A DNA stretch of 64,000 bases, taken from contig WBMW01000024.1 in NCBI GenBank assembly GCA_013396635.1, positions 93,696 through 157,695 of the forward strand, given 5' to 3'. Both the position numbers and the translations under genes were made by a program. The notes beneath the pieces are model-generated. The model did not search any database and was not told the origin of the DNA. It saw only the letters and a list, made by a program, of their open reading frames with translations. Source of the DNA: Penelope pileata. Lineage: Eukaryota; Chordata; Aves; Galliformes; Cracidae. Positions within the stretch are counted from its first letter, which is position 1. Every line of letters begins with the position of its first letter. Shown one piece after another: positions 36,011-48,500 of this stretch.

Positions 36011-39000
36011 ACACAACAGTCTGAAATTACCACCTGGATAGCTGTAGCAGTCAGTCAGTTGCTTTGCTGTGAAGCAAGTAGGAAATCAGCCTGCTGACTT
36101 GTCTCAAGCCATTCCACCACCTTCACCTATGCAGAGATCATCTGGGTTGCTCCTGGTTCACCCAGGGAGCTGAAGACAAAATGCCTTGGGCACGTGCAGA
36201 TACAGCCCTGTAGATGTGCACATCTACATCACAAACACTACTTTCATCACTATATGAAAATCATAGTTTAAACTAAAGCTTTCCACTTTATTCCTGAGTT
36301 TAACCAGGCTTATCACTTCCAAAGGTCGTCACTGCACAGAATGCAATATCAGCACACTGACAATTATGGAGTAAGAATTTTTCCCACTTCAGCACTTTCA
36401 TGCATTCAACCATGTGATACTGACACATCTAAGAAGCATGATTCTATTTATATGTTCGAGTACCTGTCAAAGCAGCCTCAGCAACAAATAGCTGCTCTAC
36501 TGGCATGAGTAGATTGCTGCTAATGGGAATTGTTACAGAGCTCTTGTGAATGGAAATGGCCAAATTTCATGCTAAGTGCTGTTGCTACTTACTGTAGGAG
36601 TAAATTGAGAAAAAATTCTCATGTCCTAAAAAATCATCCCTACAGAAATTGGTGTTTTTAGCACAGGGTAGTGCCACCAGGGAACTATCTTGCTACGTGT
36701 CCTTCAGCCACCCATTTTAGAGAAAACATTAGGAATTGATGTCCATTTCAGACAAATGGCTATGTCACTGTTTTAACCCTGGGAAATTGAACTAAGCTAA
36801 CAGTTCTGACAGGGCACCAGTATCACCTTTTGTTTTACCTCAAGACACCTACTACACCAATGAAGGAAATGAAATACAAGACTGCTAAATTATGTAAATT
36901 AATCTAAAACATGTGTGCCCCATATTTCATGTATACATGAAGTCTTAAGTACTAATATGGTGATTACTGGTACTTCAAAAGTCCCATCATCTTTTCCACT
37001 AGCTTTTTGTTACTGAGCAGAATACCTTGTGGTTAAGCATGCTTCAGAGGAGGGACAATTTTATGGATTTCACAGTGGTTTTTCTTTTGTTTATTGCTTG
37101 CTTTAACATGGTGACTTTTCAAAAGAATATAGTTTCACTCCTGTCAGTAATATTTTATTGAAAAATACTGCCTGCTGCAGTCTTATAATTGGCCCTCTTT
37201 TTTGACAGAACACTGTTCACAACACTTACTCTTTTTAACAGGAAAGGTTTTCCATTTTAGTGTAAGAGATGCAGTCAGATATGATCTTGGCTTAGAAGGT
37301 CAGACTTGCGGCTAAGGTCAGACTTATAGACTATCCCTGTCTTGCGGATAGTCTATAATTGCACTAAGAATAAAATGATTCCTTTATAGACAAAGGTGCC
37401 AACAACATTAATACCAGATCTATGAAGTTACAGTTTCATCTGCTGTAGAAATCCCAGCATTTCCCTTGACTGAGGGAAGGGTTCCCTCAGCTGCCAGGCT
37501 GGACAGCCCACTGAGAAGAGAGCTGAGCATGACAGCCTTTTCACACAGGATCCAACCGCCTTTCTCCACAGGCTCCTCTCTCGCTGTGCAGGCAAGCTGG
37601 CAGGAAAGCAGGCAAGAGTTCAGTCCTGCCAGAATCTCACCGGTATTTTATCGGTGCAGACATGCTGCCAAGGAACATTTCAATTTTGGTTACTATACAG
37701 AGAAACATTCAAAAGGGATTTTTTAACCATCTTTAAGACTTGATATCTATTCTAACCAAAGAAATCCTTGCCGAAGCAATTCCAATGGAAAAGCACCACT
37801 AATAATTTAGACTAGCATGCCATGATCCCAGAGGGTAAAGGTACATAGAAAATTGAAGGACTTTCCTCACCAAGGGACACATTCCTGCCTCACATCTGCT
37901 CTCTGCTCCTTACAGATCTTGCCATCAATTCTCCACCTGTGTGCACAGCAATAGATGTAAATTGTCCAGACCATGTCATTTGCAGCACTGCCAAGCCTAA
38001 CCTGCTTCTGGAGGTGCCTGGAAATATATTTGATATATGCACAAATCAACCTATTATTACCTTTGGAGCCTGGATACACTGCACGTCTTCAGCACTTCTA
38101 GTTCAGATTGAAAGAAGTAAAACCAGAAGCCAGAGATCTAGTAAAAGGAATGTATCTGATTAGTCAAAGTTACAGGATGTCAGGTTAAACATATTTGAAT
38201 TTTAGATAGACATGAACCCATATCCAAAATTATATTTGGAGTTCTCCAGTGAGAATGGAGCATTGGCTGGATGTGCTGTGGCCACTAAGGTTATGCCAAG
38301 CAGTGGTCTGTATTATTAGGATATACTTGCCAAAGGGACAGTGCTCCAGGATTTCACTTGCCATTGACAGATAGGTTATCATTCACCAGGACAGGATGGA
38401 AACTTTGGGGCAAATGGAGAGCTTAAAAAACATCATTCATGAATGAGTCCACATGTGCTCTTAGCACCAGCAAGGAGCACAAGTATACTTGGTCTGATTG
38501 CTGTGCTGACCATTGTAGTACAGATGTCTCGCATCAGAGACAGTTTTGTGGTTGTACTCTTCGAAAGGATAACTTTGAAGAGAATAGGAAAAATATCTGG
38601 ATCTTCTAAGTGAAGTATAAGGATGGGGGGAGGGGTTGTTTTTTCTGTTGCAAATCGTTAGGTAGCTCCCACCCATAACAGCTGTCATGACTTTAGCGCA
38701 TTCCAGCACCCTCGGGTGAGACAGCAGCAACTTACAGTGACAAAGATAAAATATAAATGGGGACTGAAGGGGAAGAGATCCTGTCAGGAGATCATCTACC
38801 AATGATGCAACACAGCTTTATCCTGGCTGGAGTCCAGACTTTGCTGCAGTTAGCACATTAGCATCAATTATGTGAGCCTGCAGCTAACCTCTAGCTAGTT
38901 TCTCTGTAATTTATCTCAGGCAAAAGAAGCGTCATCTTGGCTGTCTTATGCCTGGTGTAGCTTGATTCAGAATGAGTTTCACACAGAATATTCCTTCTCT

Positions 39001-40100
39001 GGTTGACACTTGCCTACTTCTAACACACCTGAAGTTGAGACTCTCCTTCACGTCTGAGGAAATACTTGATGGGTTCTCCTGTGTGCGCAACTTGAGTGCT
39101 GATTGCTTGCAGGTGTCCAAAGTACCCTGACAAAGCTTTAAGTTTATATCTCACAGTTTCATAAGAGGTGCAGCACAAAAGGGTCCTGACCAATCTCAGC
39201 CATTCTATTTAGGAAAAAGGATAACCCACACCAGGCAAACTCTGCAAAGCTAGGAAAAGTTATCATGTCAAAACGCTGGCTTGTGACTTAGACTTGAATC
39301 AACTTCTCCATTTTTTTGTAAACTTTGTGGGCTTGAGCACAAATTAAATTGTTTTTTCTCTGTGTTTTCAAGTGGAGGGTGGTGCGATAAGAATAAATGC
39401 ACAGGTATTTGTGAGGCATTTGGACACTGCAGTGAAGGGGGCTATAGAAATAACCGGCTAGAACTATCAGTCTTTGCTGTATGTTAATGTATTAACCTTC
39501 CCTCAGCAGTGTAGAGGACCAAAGGGTATCCTCTCTTCTCAGACAAATTCTTTCTCTCCCCTCAAAATAACTAAGATGTAGTTGAAGCAATTGAGGAGCA
39601 AAAGGCTCAAGACTGCAAGGAAGATGACCACAGCTTAAGCTAAAAAGGAAATGGCTATGTAAGATTACAGGAAAACCTTGTAGCACTCCTATACCTTCAG
39701 TTTCGCAGAACAAACCATGACGGACCTTTGTGTTGGCCCCGAAATAAAGAAGTTAGGAGGACAGCAACAGCTCTAGGATTTTCATTCTTACATCCAGCAA
39801 GATGTAAGAACATCTATTTATGAGAACGTTTATTTATGACAATGTGGAAAAAATTGAAGAGCAAATATTGATTGCTTTTTTGAAGTGAGATGTAAAATGA
39901 AACACGTATCCCCAGAACAATCTCTTATAGATGTGATCAGAGGAAAGAAGAGATGCCCCGGCTGTACTCTACTACGGGAGCTAACTATCTGTGAATAATC
40001 TACATTACTCTTTTCCACAGAGCTACAATCTGATATTTAATTTTTCCACTACATTGTGGTTTTGATATGATTTTTTTATTATCTGACATAGGAACCAAAT
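36011..40100. other. Non-genic unique sequence
   Basis: No gene supported. Features of note are a cluster of direct and inverted repeats at 37296-37358 and a tight 9-base hairpin with a 3-base loop at 37470-37490. Short open frames on both strands show no domain. Confidence 0.5.
37296..37358. repeat. Direct repeat pair plus perfect 13-base hairpin
   Basis: The 12-base word AAGGTCAGACTT occurs at 37296-37307 and again at 37314-37325. The second copy overlaps the left arm of a perfect inverted repeat: TTATAGACTATCC at 37324-37336 and its complement at 37346-37358, with a 9-base loop. The word CTTGCGG also occurs twice, at 37305-37311 and 37341-37347. The cluster may reflect local template-switch replication. 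It is too short for a standard microRNA precursor. Confidence 0.8.
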
Positions 40101-43100
40101 TGTTTTGTAGCTTTAAGACGACAAACTGAAACTCTGCTTCAGGGTAATACTAAAAAAATGGAAAGAAAGGCTTCACTGATGCACAGCCCTTATGTGTTGT
40201 TTTGTTACAAGACATGTATCATCATCTTCCCACACTTTTATTATGCAAGAGATCTATGGGATGCTCAGCTTGGTGCTCTGCAGCATGCCACCACCATCAA
40301 ACAAATGACAGGAAATTGGCAGCAGGCTGTGGATTTGCTTTCTGAAACTGAATGGAAAACACTGTTCTGTATGGACCTCCTGCCCTTACCTCTCCACCCA
40401 CTCCTGCCATGCCTTCGTGTATTGAAAGCAGCTCTCAAACTGAGTGAAGTCTTAGTCCTTTATAAGTTCAATGTAAAGTTTGACAGTGTATCAGAAAAAC
40501 TAGCCAGCTCTAAGGTGTCGTCTGAGAGCCACACAGCTCTCAGTCCCCTCCCTGACAACACTCCACTGAATATTTTATTTTTTATAGAGGGGAAAGATGG
40601 AAGAGAAAATAATACTTTAGGGATTTAAAGAAGAATAAGGGTGGATGGGACATGATCACTCCATCTCCGGTTTTGTTACGATTTGGTATAAAAACTAAAC
40701 GGTATATTGCACACGCCACTGTAAATGAATCTATGCCCCAAGCAGTTCACCCTATAGAAAACAAAGAATCACATTTAATGATGTTCTCAAGTGGCCAACC
40801 CTGTCTCACAATTAATGCTTTCACTGCAACCCTAGTCATACACTTAAACATTCCATAGGCTATTAACAACAAATTTGCAAAAGTAGTTGTGAAAAGCCTT
40901 GAATTGCGCACCTTGCTTTAAATTGAGACTACTACAAGTTGAGTAGTATGTTTCCAGTGCTGTATCCTCCTGTCCCTTCATCTCTAGGGTTAGTCCTGCA
41001 GGCATCCAATCTGGAGCCATGTGTCTGACCACCTGCCCCAGGGCATAACCTGGATTCCATTAAAGTCAAGGGCATTGGGCACACAGTCCCTTTGCACCTA
41101 GGAGCTGCAAGGAATCCCATATTACAAGGGGTCCTAACCCATTCAGCATTTTTCCTAGTGTTCTTTTTGTCATCTGTGTATTTATAGATGCTCTTCTTTT
41201 GGCTTTGACATCCTTCACCAACTTCGGCTTCAGTACCTGGGATGTACTGGGGATTCAATTCTTGGGATGTCAAAACTGGAAACAAGAGTCCATGTAGACT
41301 ACATAGAGCCTTGCTGATGGGTCAAAAGCTTAGCTGATTCTCTTCGAAGTATGTTGCAGAAGCACACATACGTATATACTTCATACACATAGTACTTCAA
41401 CTTGGACAAAAGCTTCCTAAATAAAATGATGTGTTTTTCAAATAAGCTCTCATAGGAGAAATGCCATGTCAAACGTAAACCAAATTCAGCAATGTCTTTC
41501 CAGGGTTTATCCAATCTCAAGGATCAGATTTAGACCTAAGCATTTGCATCTCTGCATTCTTATCTCTCACTAGATGTTCTTGGCTGGAAGGCATGTAATT
41601 TCCAGCAGAGCTAACTGGGAAAGAAAGTACCAAAAGCCTGCAAACTCTTTGAGCAAAGAACAGCTCAAAAAAAAATCAGTTAGCACAGGAAGCAAAACTG
41701 ACCAAATGTGCAAGGAGAGGCTTGAGGAAAGACAGATGTGAGAATGGTATCTTAAGACAAATGCAGAGGTATCAATTTTATCTCTACTAGGTACCCTATG
41801 ATTACACAACAACATTTCAGCATGGTGCTTAAGTTTAAGATTTTCTGTTTATGGTCTTGCAAGAAATAGCTTCAGATGATTTTCAACAGAATAAATATGC
41901 AGCATTGCCTTTTATTCAGTTTTACTTAATAGACTCTTGCAATACAATTTTTAAAATGTACTTCTATTTATGACTTTTACTTTCTCATACTCTCCTCCTT
42001 AATCTCTTTCCTCCTAGATCTTTAATTGTGTAGAAGAGCCACTGTGATGTATTTAACTTCCATGTAATTTCCCTGTTTGGCAATAATACCCCCAATTAAC
42101 TACAATTCTCATTAACCAATTTACTCATTTATAATCAAGGGCAATAGCTTTAACAGTTCTAATAATATGCCTTGTTAATAATGTCTTAATGAGTATTATC
42201 CTAATACTGCTCTCACAAGGTTCTCTTTTTCCCTAAAATGAGAAAAGGCTTATTAATGCAAAATAATCTTCTACATCCTGGCTGAGAGTTTTGTTGGAAT
42301 GAGAAGAAAATATTGAGAAGTACTTTAGATTTTTAATCTCCATCGGCTACCATTTAGAAAATCATTAACTTATAGCAGGTGAAATGCACGATGCACTTGT
42401 CCATAAATCAGTTCTGACTTCAGTCCTCTTTCTTACTTGTTATGATTAGACACTAGGAATCTTCTTTATATTTTCAGTTGTGTTGAAGGGTAGGCATGCT
42501 TATCAGTTTCATAGCATGTAGTAAATAGAATATAATTAACTAACTTAGGAAAAGAAGTAGAATCAAAATAAAAAGATCTAGTCGAGTCTTTATCCATTTA
42601 AACTGAAAGACCAAATTGAAAAGAATCTTCTCCTGTAGAACTTTCTGAAGAAACACAATGAAGATTGAACATATGTTCTGCTAGCAGTAATGCTAAAAAT
42701 TTAACAGCTAGATTAGGCAGCTAATCAGCCAGGTTTACTAATGATCAACAAAAAGAACCTTGCATGGTCATATTAAAAACAGAAGCTTACACTATACTAG
42801 TGAGATAGAGGAACTGCAAAAGAAAGCTTGCGTTTTAAATAAAAGGGAAGAGGAGCATAAATCAATACATGGTCAGACAGCCTCTGGGAATTCAGAGATT
42901 GGAGGAAGAAACACTTGGTGAAAGATAGCTCTATAATGCATCTGAACTGATAGAGAACTGACTGCATCTCTTATTTTGCAGCTTTGCCAAGACACAGAGC
43001 ACTCACAGAGTGTTCTGACAGACTCTGGAGAATAGATGTATATTCACTATCACTTGTGAAAAGAACATTTTGTCATGCTGCAGTCTGTACACAAGGAGAC

Positions 43101-45372
43101 TACTGACTTTCGATGATGGCTATATTTTAAAACATAATTACAAGCTCTATAAGTCCTCCATCTCCTAGTACGTTTTTCAGATGTTCGTATATCCCATTTC
43201 AGAGCTATTAAGGCTTGAATCTTGCCTTCGGTGATCAATTAGGATTTTAAAGCATACATAGACGAAGAAAATAATTGAATCTCACTCATTTTAAGCGTTG
43301 GAGATGTGGCACTTGATATGATAAACATCAATGATGAGATGTGAGTAAATTTATATTCAAAAGTCTAATATTATTAACCAGCATCTGCAGATTTTAGTTT
43401 GCCATAATCAGTACTCTTATCTCTTATATTTTGTTTTTAATGAGTGAAAATTAGAAAGGTAAAAAGAAAAATGTCCCAACAATGGTTATCTTTCAGATAA
43501 ACCATAGCAGCTACACCTAGAAAGCATCTAAATGCATTCACTTAGGGATTTACCATGCTGGAAAAAATGGTGAATATCATACTTCTTCAATATTTTGCAG
43601 ACATCAGATCAAAGCATGTTCATCCTATGCATCCAACCACACCCTAGTCTATGGTTTTGATCAAGCACAAAAGTCAGAAGTAACCTTAGTTTTCATTTGT
43701 ACAAGAGAATTTGCTAACACAAAATTATGTAGAAAATATGTAATTTTCCATTATTCCCTGGAGAGTTCCTTTGATATCAGTAGATACATATGGGCAGGTG
43801 TTATGTGAGGTGTTATGAGGAATAAAGTTTACTCTGTCCTTAGAAGTCCACTGTCTTTATTGAGAGGCAGCGGGAATGCTTTATATAGCAATTCTGAGGC
43901 AGCTTTTGCAAGTGACAGGAACTTATTGAACAAATTTTGATGGATTCTGAGGCCAAATGAGAAGGTAGTTATACAAATTTGTAGAACTGAGTTTCCAAAA
44001 AACTGAGGTATCTTTGCTCTCTTCCTTGGTCTTTGAAACAAATTAAAACATCCGAATTTAATTAGGGCCTTGCCCTTGACTGCACACAAGATATTTCTAA
44101 ATCACTGGCATGCCAGTTCAATTCCACCACTCTTTTTTTTTGCTGAAAGAATTTAAAGCCAAACTTAATTAAGCTGCTGACACTGTGAGAAAGCATACAG
44201 GAAACCATTTAAAATATGGACCTTGTGTGACTTGGCTCTTGATAGCAATCCAATTTTGAACTCCTAAGTTATCACTGTTTGAAAACTTGTCTTAGAGGCT
44301 TCAGTTTTTCTTGTGTCTGGTGTTTGTCATATTTAGCACAGATCTGTGCCTTCCTTTACTTTGATGGACATACATTTTCACATAGAATACCAGTTAGATG
44401 CATTCAGTTGGCTCTTGATTACAATTTGTTTCTCCCTAATAGGAAGTTCTTGGGGTGTACATCATTCAGAGATAGACAACTTCATCTTTACTTTTCATTG
44501 TGAAACAGAAGCTGGAGCTAGAGGGGAAGAGTTGGGGATGAAACCTAGCAGCACTTGGCCCTAGATTTTTAGTGTTTACCTCAATTCTCATGGACACTGA
44601 TAGTTTTCTTTCTGTGCTTTAAGAACTGGCTTAACTATGACATAAAGAGAGATGAGAGGCCACAGAGAAAGACAGACAGAAAGAAATACTTCTTAAGAAT
44701 GGAGATTAATATATCAGATTCACACAATGTTGGTAAAAGTATGCACAAATCACGACAGCCATAAAACAGAATGTTGGCCCAGTAGAAACCATAAGCTTCT
44801 CAATTCAAAATCTTCCTGTAGATAACTACATAACTTCAGGTCACCAGCAGGCTTTTTGGGAAATGGAACCAGCAGTACATTTTTTCACACTTTCTAGTCA
44901 AAATCTTAGCTGCGTTAGACTTCAGTGTTTTATAATACACCTCTTTGAAAGAATAAGATTCAGTCAAAAATTTGAATTGTTTTTCTCATTGAAATCGTGA
45001 TTTGTTCATTCACATAGAAGTGCAGAGTGGATTTACTATTTGATTATAGCCTGGACACTAAAAAACACTGTACTAATCAATAAGAATCAATACAACTGGA
45101 GGAAAAGGCCAAAACTTTCAAAAATGGGATCATACTGCTGTGCAAAGTCCTCTACTGGGAAATTAAAAATGTGTTCAGTTCAAAGCATATGAACAGCATA
45201 TGTTTAAAGAAAAACGTTCATTTACACAATCCGGAGTGTCTTGATTCAAGAAACAGCCATCGAGCTGGCCAACTTGCAATACAGATTACTTCTTCACACG
45301 TCATAATCAAAGACCATATAAATCTCCACTGTTTCATGGTAAATAATTATTACAGGCTTCAGTTTATGCCCA
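40101..45372. other. Non-genic unique sequence
   Basis: No gene firmly supported. An open frame of 156 codons at 40158-40628 (plus) has one helix-like stretch discussed in the findings but no start, splice or domain support. 42040-42240 is AT-rich with repeated ATTAA/TTAAT and CATTAACC cores and is listed as a candidate regulatory element. No transposon was recognised. Confidence 0.5.
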
Positions 45373-45504
45373 TTTAGCATGAGCTTGAATGTAGTACCTG
45401 AATACTTTCATCTCCTTCTTCTACAGGACACTGGCAGAGACAATAACTTCATCTTTCCTCATTGTTATTAAAGGAAATACTCCTTAGCCCAAGCTCATGC
45501 TAAA
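45373..45504. repeat. Perfect 15-base inverted repeat spanning 132 bases
   Basis: TTTAGCATGAGCTTG at 45373-45387 is repeated as its exact reverse complement at 45490-45504, leaving 102 bases between. The geometry would suit a small non-autonomous DNA transposon, but I cannot identify a target-site duplication outside the arms and the interior is not recognised. It could also be a chance or structural repeat. Confidence 0.6.
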
Positions 45505-48500
45505 AATTTGCACTTGAGATCCATCTTCATCTGTTGAGGGAGATCTTTGTTCTGGTCTCCTGGTCCAATTATTACTTCTTCCAAATTGTGATGGAAAGCT
45601 GGTCAACCAAAGCACAGACTAGAAGGCCACAATTCAGAGTCCTCTAGAAAAAGTGAAAACTTGAGGAAGAGATCTAGGAAATGTTACATAAAATAAAGAT
45701 TAAAAGAAGGAACTCACCTGGTGACGTGCCATGGATGCTCAGTATCTTGTTCTGTACCTTTGCTTTATGAAAACATTTGCCAGATAAGCCCAGGAACTTC
45801 TTCCCTTGAATCAACAACAATGTAAAAGTAATTGAAAATCCTGCAAGCAGAGGCCTGGCATGTTCTTTTATTTCACTGGTTCAATAACCTGATGTTATTA
45901 AAATTTCATCCAGCCTTCTTGCTATAGGCAGTGCCTTATTTGATCAGTTATGAAAGATGAAGCAGGCTGTTAGCTTACAGAGTTTCCTTCTGGTACAGAA
46001 TTACAGAGTAGGCTGATCCAACTTGTATGAGAAAGCATAAGTAAGACTTTCTTTGGCTTCCCTCTCATTATTCTATTTGACTTCCTCATATTCTTTACCA
46101 AAGAATGTCATAGACTAGATACATCCTGTGATTCCATTTCACACTTACTTAGCAATAGTATTTGTGATTTACCTCTGGTAGCAATCTGCCTATGTGAAGG
46201 TAGGCATTACCCCTTGGGATCAGATAAAATCTCGTTTTCCTCCTTTTGCAGGATACAGTTTTGGCTAACTGCATTTTGTATTTTTCACTGCTCTTCTTCT
46301 GCAGCTTTTTCCACATTCACTACCAGAGAGAGGAGGCTTAAATATCAAGATGAATGTCTGCTTTTTCAATTCATTCCTGTGAAAAAAAGCATAAGAATTT
46401 GGTTTGACATGCAAGTGCTTGTAACTGTCTTGAATATTCTCGAGACACATCAGTGTATTTTATTTCCTTATTTCATTTTTATCCTCCATATCATTAACCT
46501 CATCTTCTTCACAGCTCTCGAAAGAGCTGGTATTGAATGTTTCCCTGCTATGACAGGATGTCAGGATGCTCAGTGCATATTCCCCAGAGGAAATGAAATC
46601 ATACCCAGACCCAGCTAACATGTTAAAACCAATACATATTTAAGCAAATACACTTAAATGATGGGAACATTGTACCTGCTTTTAGAGATGATTGTGATGT
46701 ATACCCTGATTAATGGCATGCAGATGGACTGGCCAGTACAAGAAGAAAAAGGAAAGCTCACCGCTCTGTTAGAATCTACACTGACATTGTATCAGACATT
46801 TTCATTACATTTTGTTATGTGCCAGCTGTGTGATTTTTTCCATTCCCCATAAAATCCTGTGATAACACAACAAGGAGCAGACAATGGTCTCAATAAACAG
46901 GCTTCCATGCAAAGAACAACCAAGCCATTTGCAGAAAAAAAAAAGCTTCAGGAGACATAGCAACGTGACAAAGATGACATACATTTTTGCTCCTGGCTGT
47001 ATTATCTCTAGCTTTCTGAATTGGTGTCCCTCTTTACCTGCCTTTGCCCTGATGATGTAGAAATTGCTTTCTGTGATCAACTAATCAATTCTGGATACTA
47101 CCAGAATAAAGCAACCAATTTAAAGTCTTATTTACCAGGAAGATTTCTCTGGGTAAAAACAATTAGAGCAGTTGCTGTAAATCCATTGCTGGCAAGTACT
47201 ACTGCTTTGATGATATTCATTAATCATTGGAGTCCCATTCATTCTTTGCTGGACAAGGTCCTTAGCAGACCCTCTGTCACAGATAAACAAACTCTCTTTC
47301 TGTTATGCCAACAAGAAGAGTTGATTGGAAACGTGAGTACTTGGATGCACAGGCTGCTTTCTGAGCCAGACAGTAGGTTTGGCAAATCCTCCTTGCCTCA
47401 TTTCTCATCTTTGATGGCATTCTTCTTATCTAATGTAACTAACTGTAGCTGCCTAAAAGTTTGGTTTAGGCTAAACTACATCGACTCTGTAGGCTATGGA
47501 CAGAAATAGTCTCTAGCAAATTCTGTTGCTCTCCAATTGTCTCAGGGTAGAAAGAGTGCTTTTCCCAGGGGCTTCCGTCTTGAAGAAATCAAACAAACAG
47601 AGATATTCAACTGTCATGAACTAGGAAGTAGGCAATATTATGCCACCATTTTTGTAGCTCCCTAATTTTCCATTTAAGAAGACAGGAATTAAGTTTAAAG
47701 TACTGTACGTGTAACTGCGATGCCCAATATGTATAATACATTGACAGAGCCGTATCATTACATGACCTGGTGACAGCATGTTGTAGCTGTTTTCCCGGAA
47801 AGCCAATATATGTGGCTGAGGTAGCTCAAATATGCACAAATGTCCATAGCTGATTTCGCTTATGTTGTAATATAGGTGATAGCACAGAGATAGCTCTGCA
47901 TGCTTTGATTGGACACATCCTTACTCTTTTCCAAGTTTTGCTGCTTAGTCCATGACTAGAAAATTGTCAAAGATTCACTGCACCAGAGAATACCCTGTAA
48001 TTATGAACCTAAGAACTACATTTCCCTTTTCTTCATGTTATTTAATTAATTTATCCTTTCCTCAGTTCTCCTCTCCTGCATTAGTTTTTAAGTCTTTTTG
48101 TTCTTTCCTCTTTCCCCTATTTCCTCTGGATTACCTGTCAATGTAAAATTGTAACAGCACTGTAACCATTTCTCAGACTTTCAGTGACAGCTCATAATTG
48201 CTGACAAAAAGGGGAAGCAAACCATATGAAAATGTGTAAGCATAAAATTGTCATAATGTCATATACAATGCTGAGATCAGTAATGAGGACATTGGGCCTT
48301 AGTTACGATATCTAGACGGTCAATAGATAACAGGAAGAAGAGGCAGAATAGAAAACAGAATAGTGGCTGTGGAAATCTAAATGAATAATAATAACAAAGC
48401 AACGTTAGAATCAGATGGAAAAAATCAGTTCCCTTCAGCTGGCACAAATGACATGGTAGATAACTCTGAGAAAAACTGCCAATGTAAAACATTTGTGGCA

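Noticed and set aside
37470..37490. 9-base hairpin with GGG loop, considered as a terminator or structured RNA
   Set aside because: Rho-independent terminators do not apply to a vertebrate nuclear locus, and a 9-base stem is expected by chance at this scale.
43795..43870. AATAAAG followed by T- and G-rich sequence, like the end of an LTR
   Set aside because: No matching terminal repeat, primer-binding site or retroviral coding frame nearby. A single AATAAA is common in AT-rich DNA.
47021..47509. 162-codon open frame
   Set aside because: No recognisable domain, repeat or signal peptide, and no exon-like boundaries. Likely chance.
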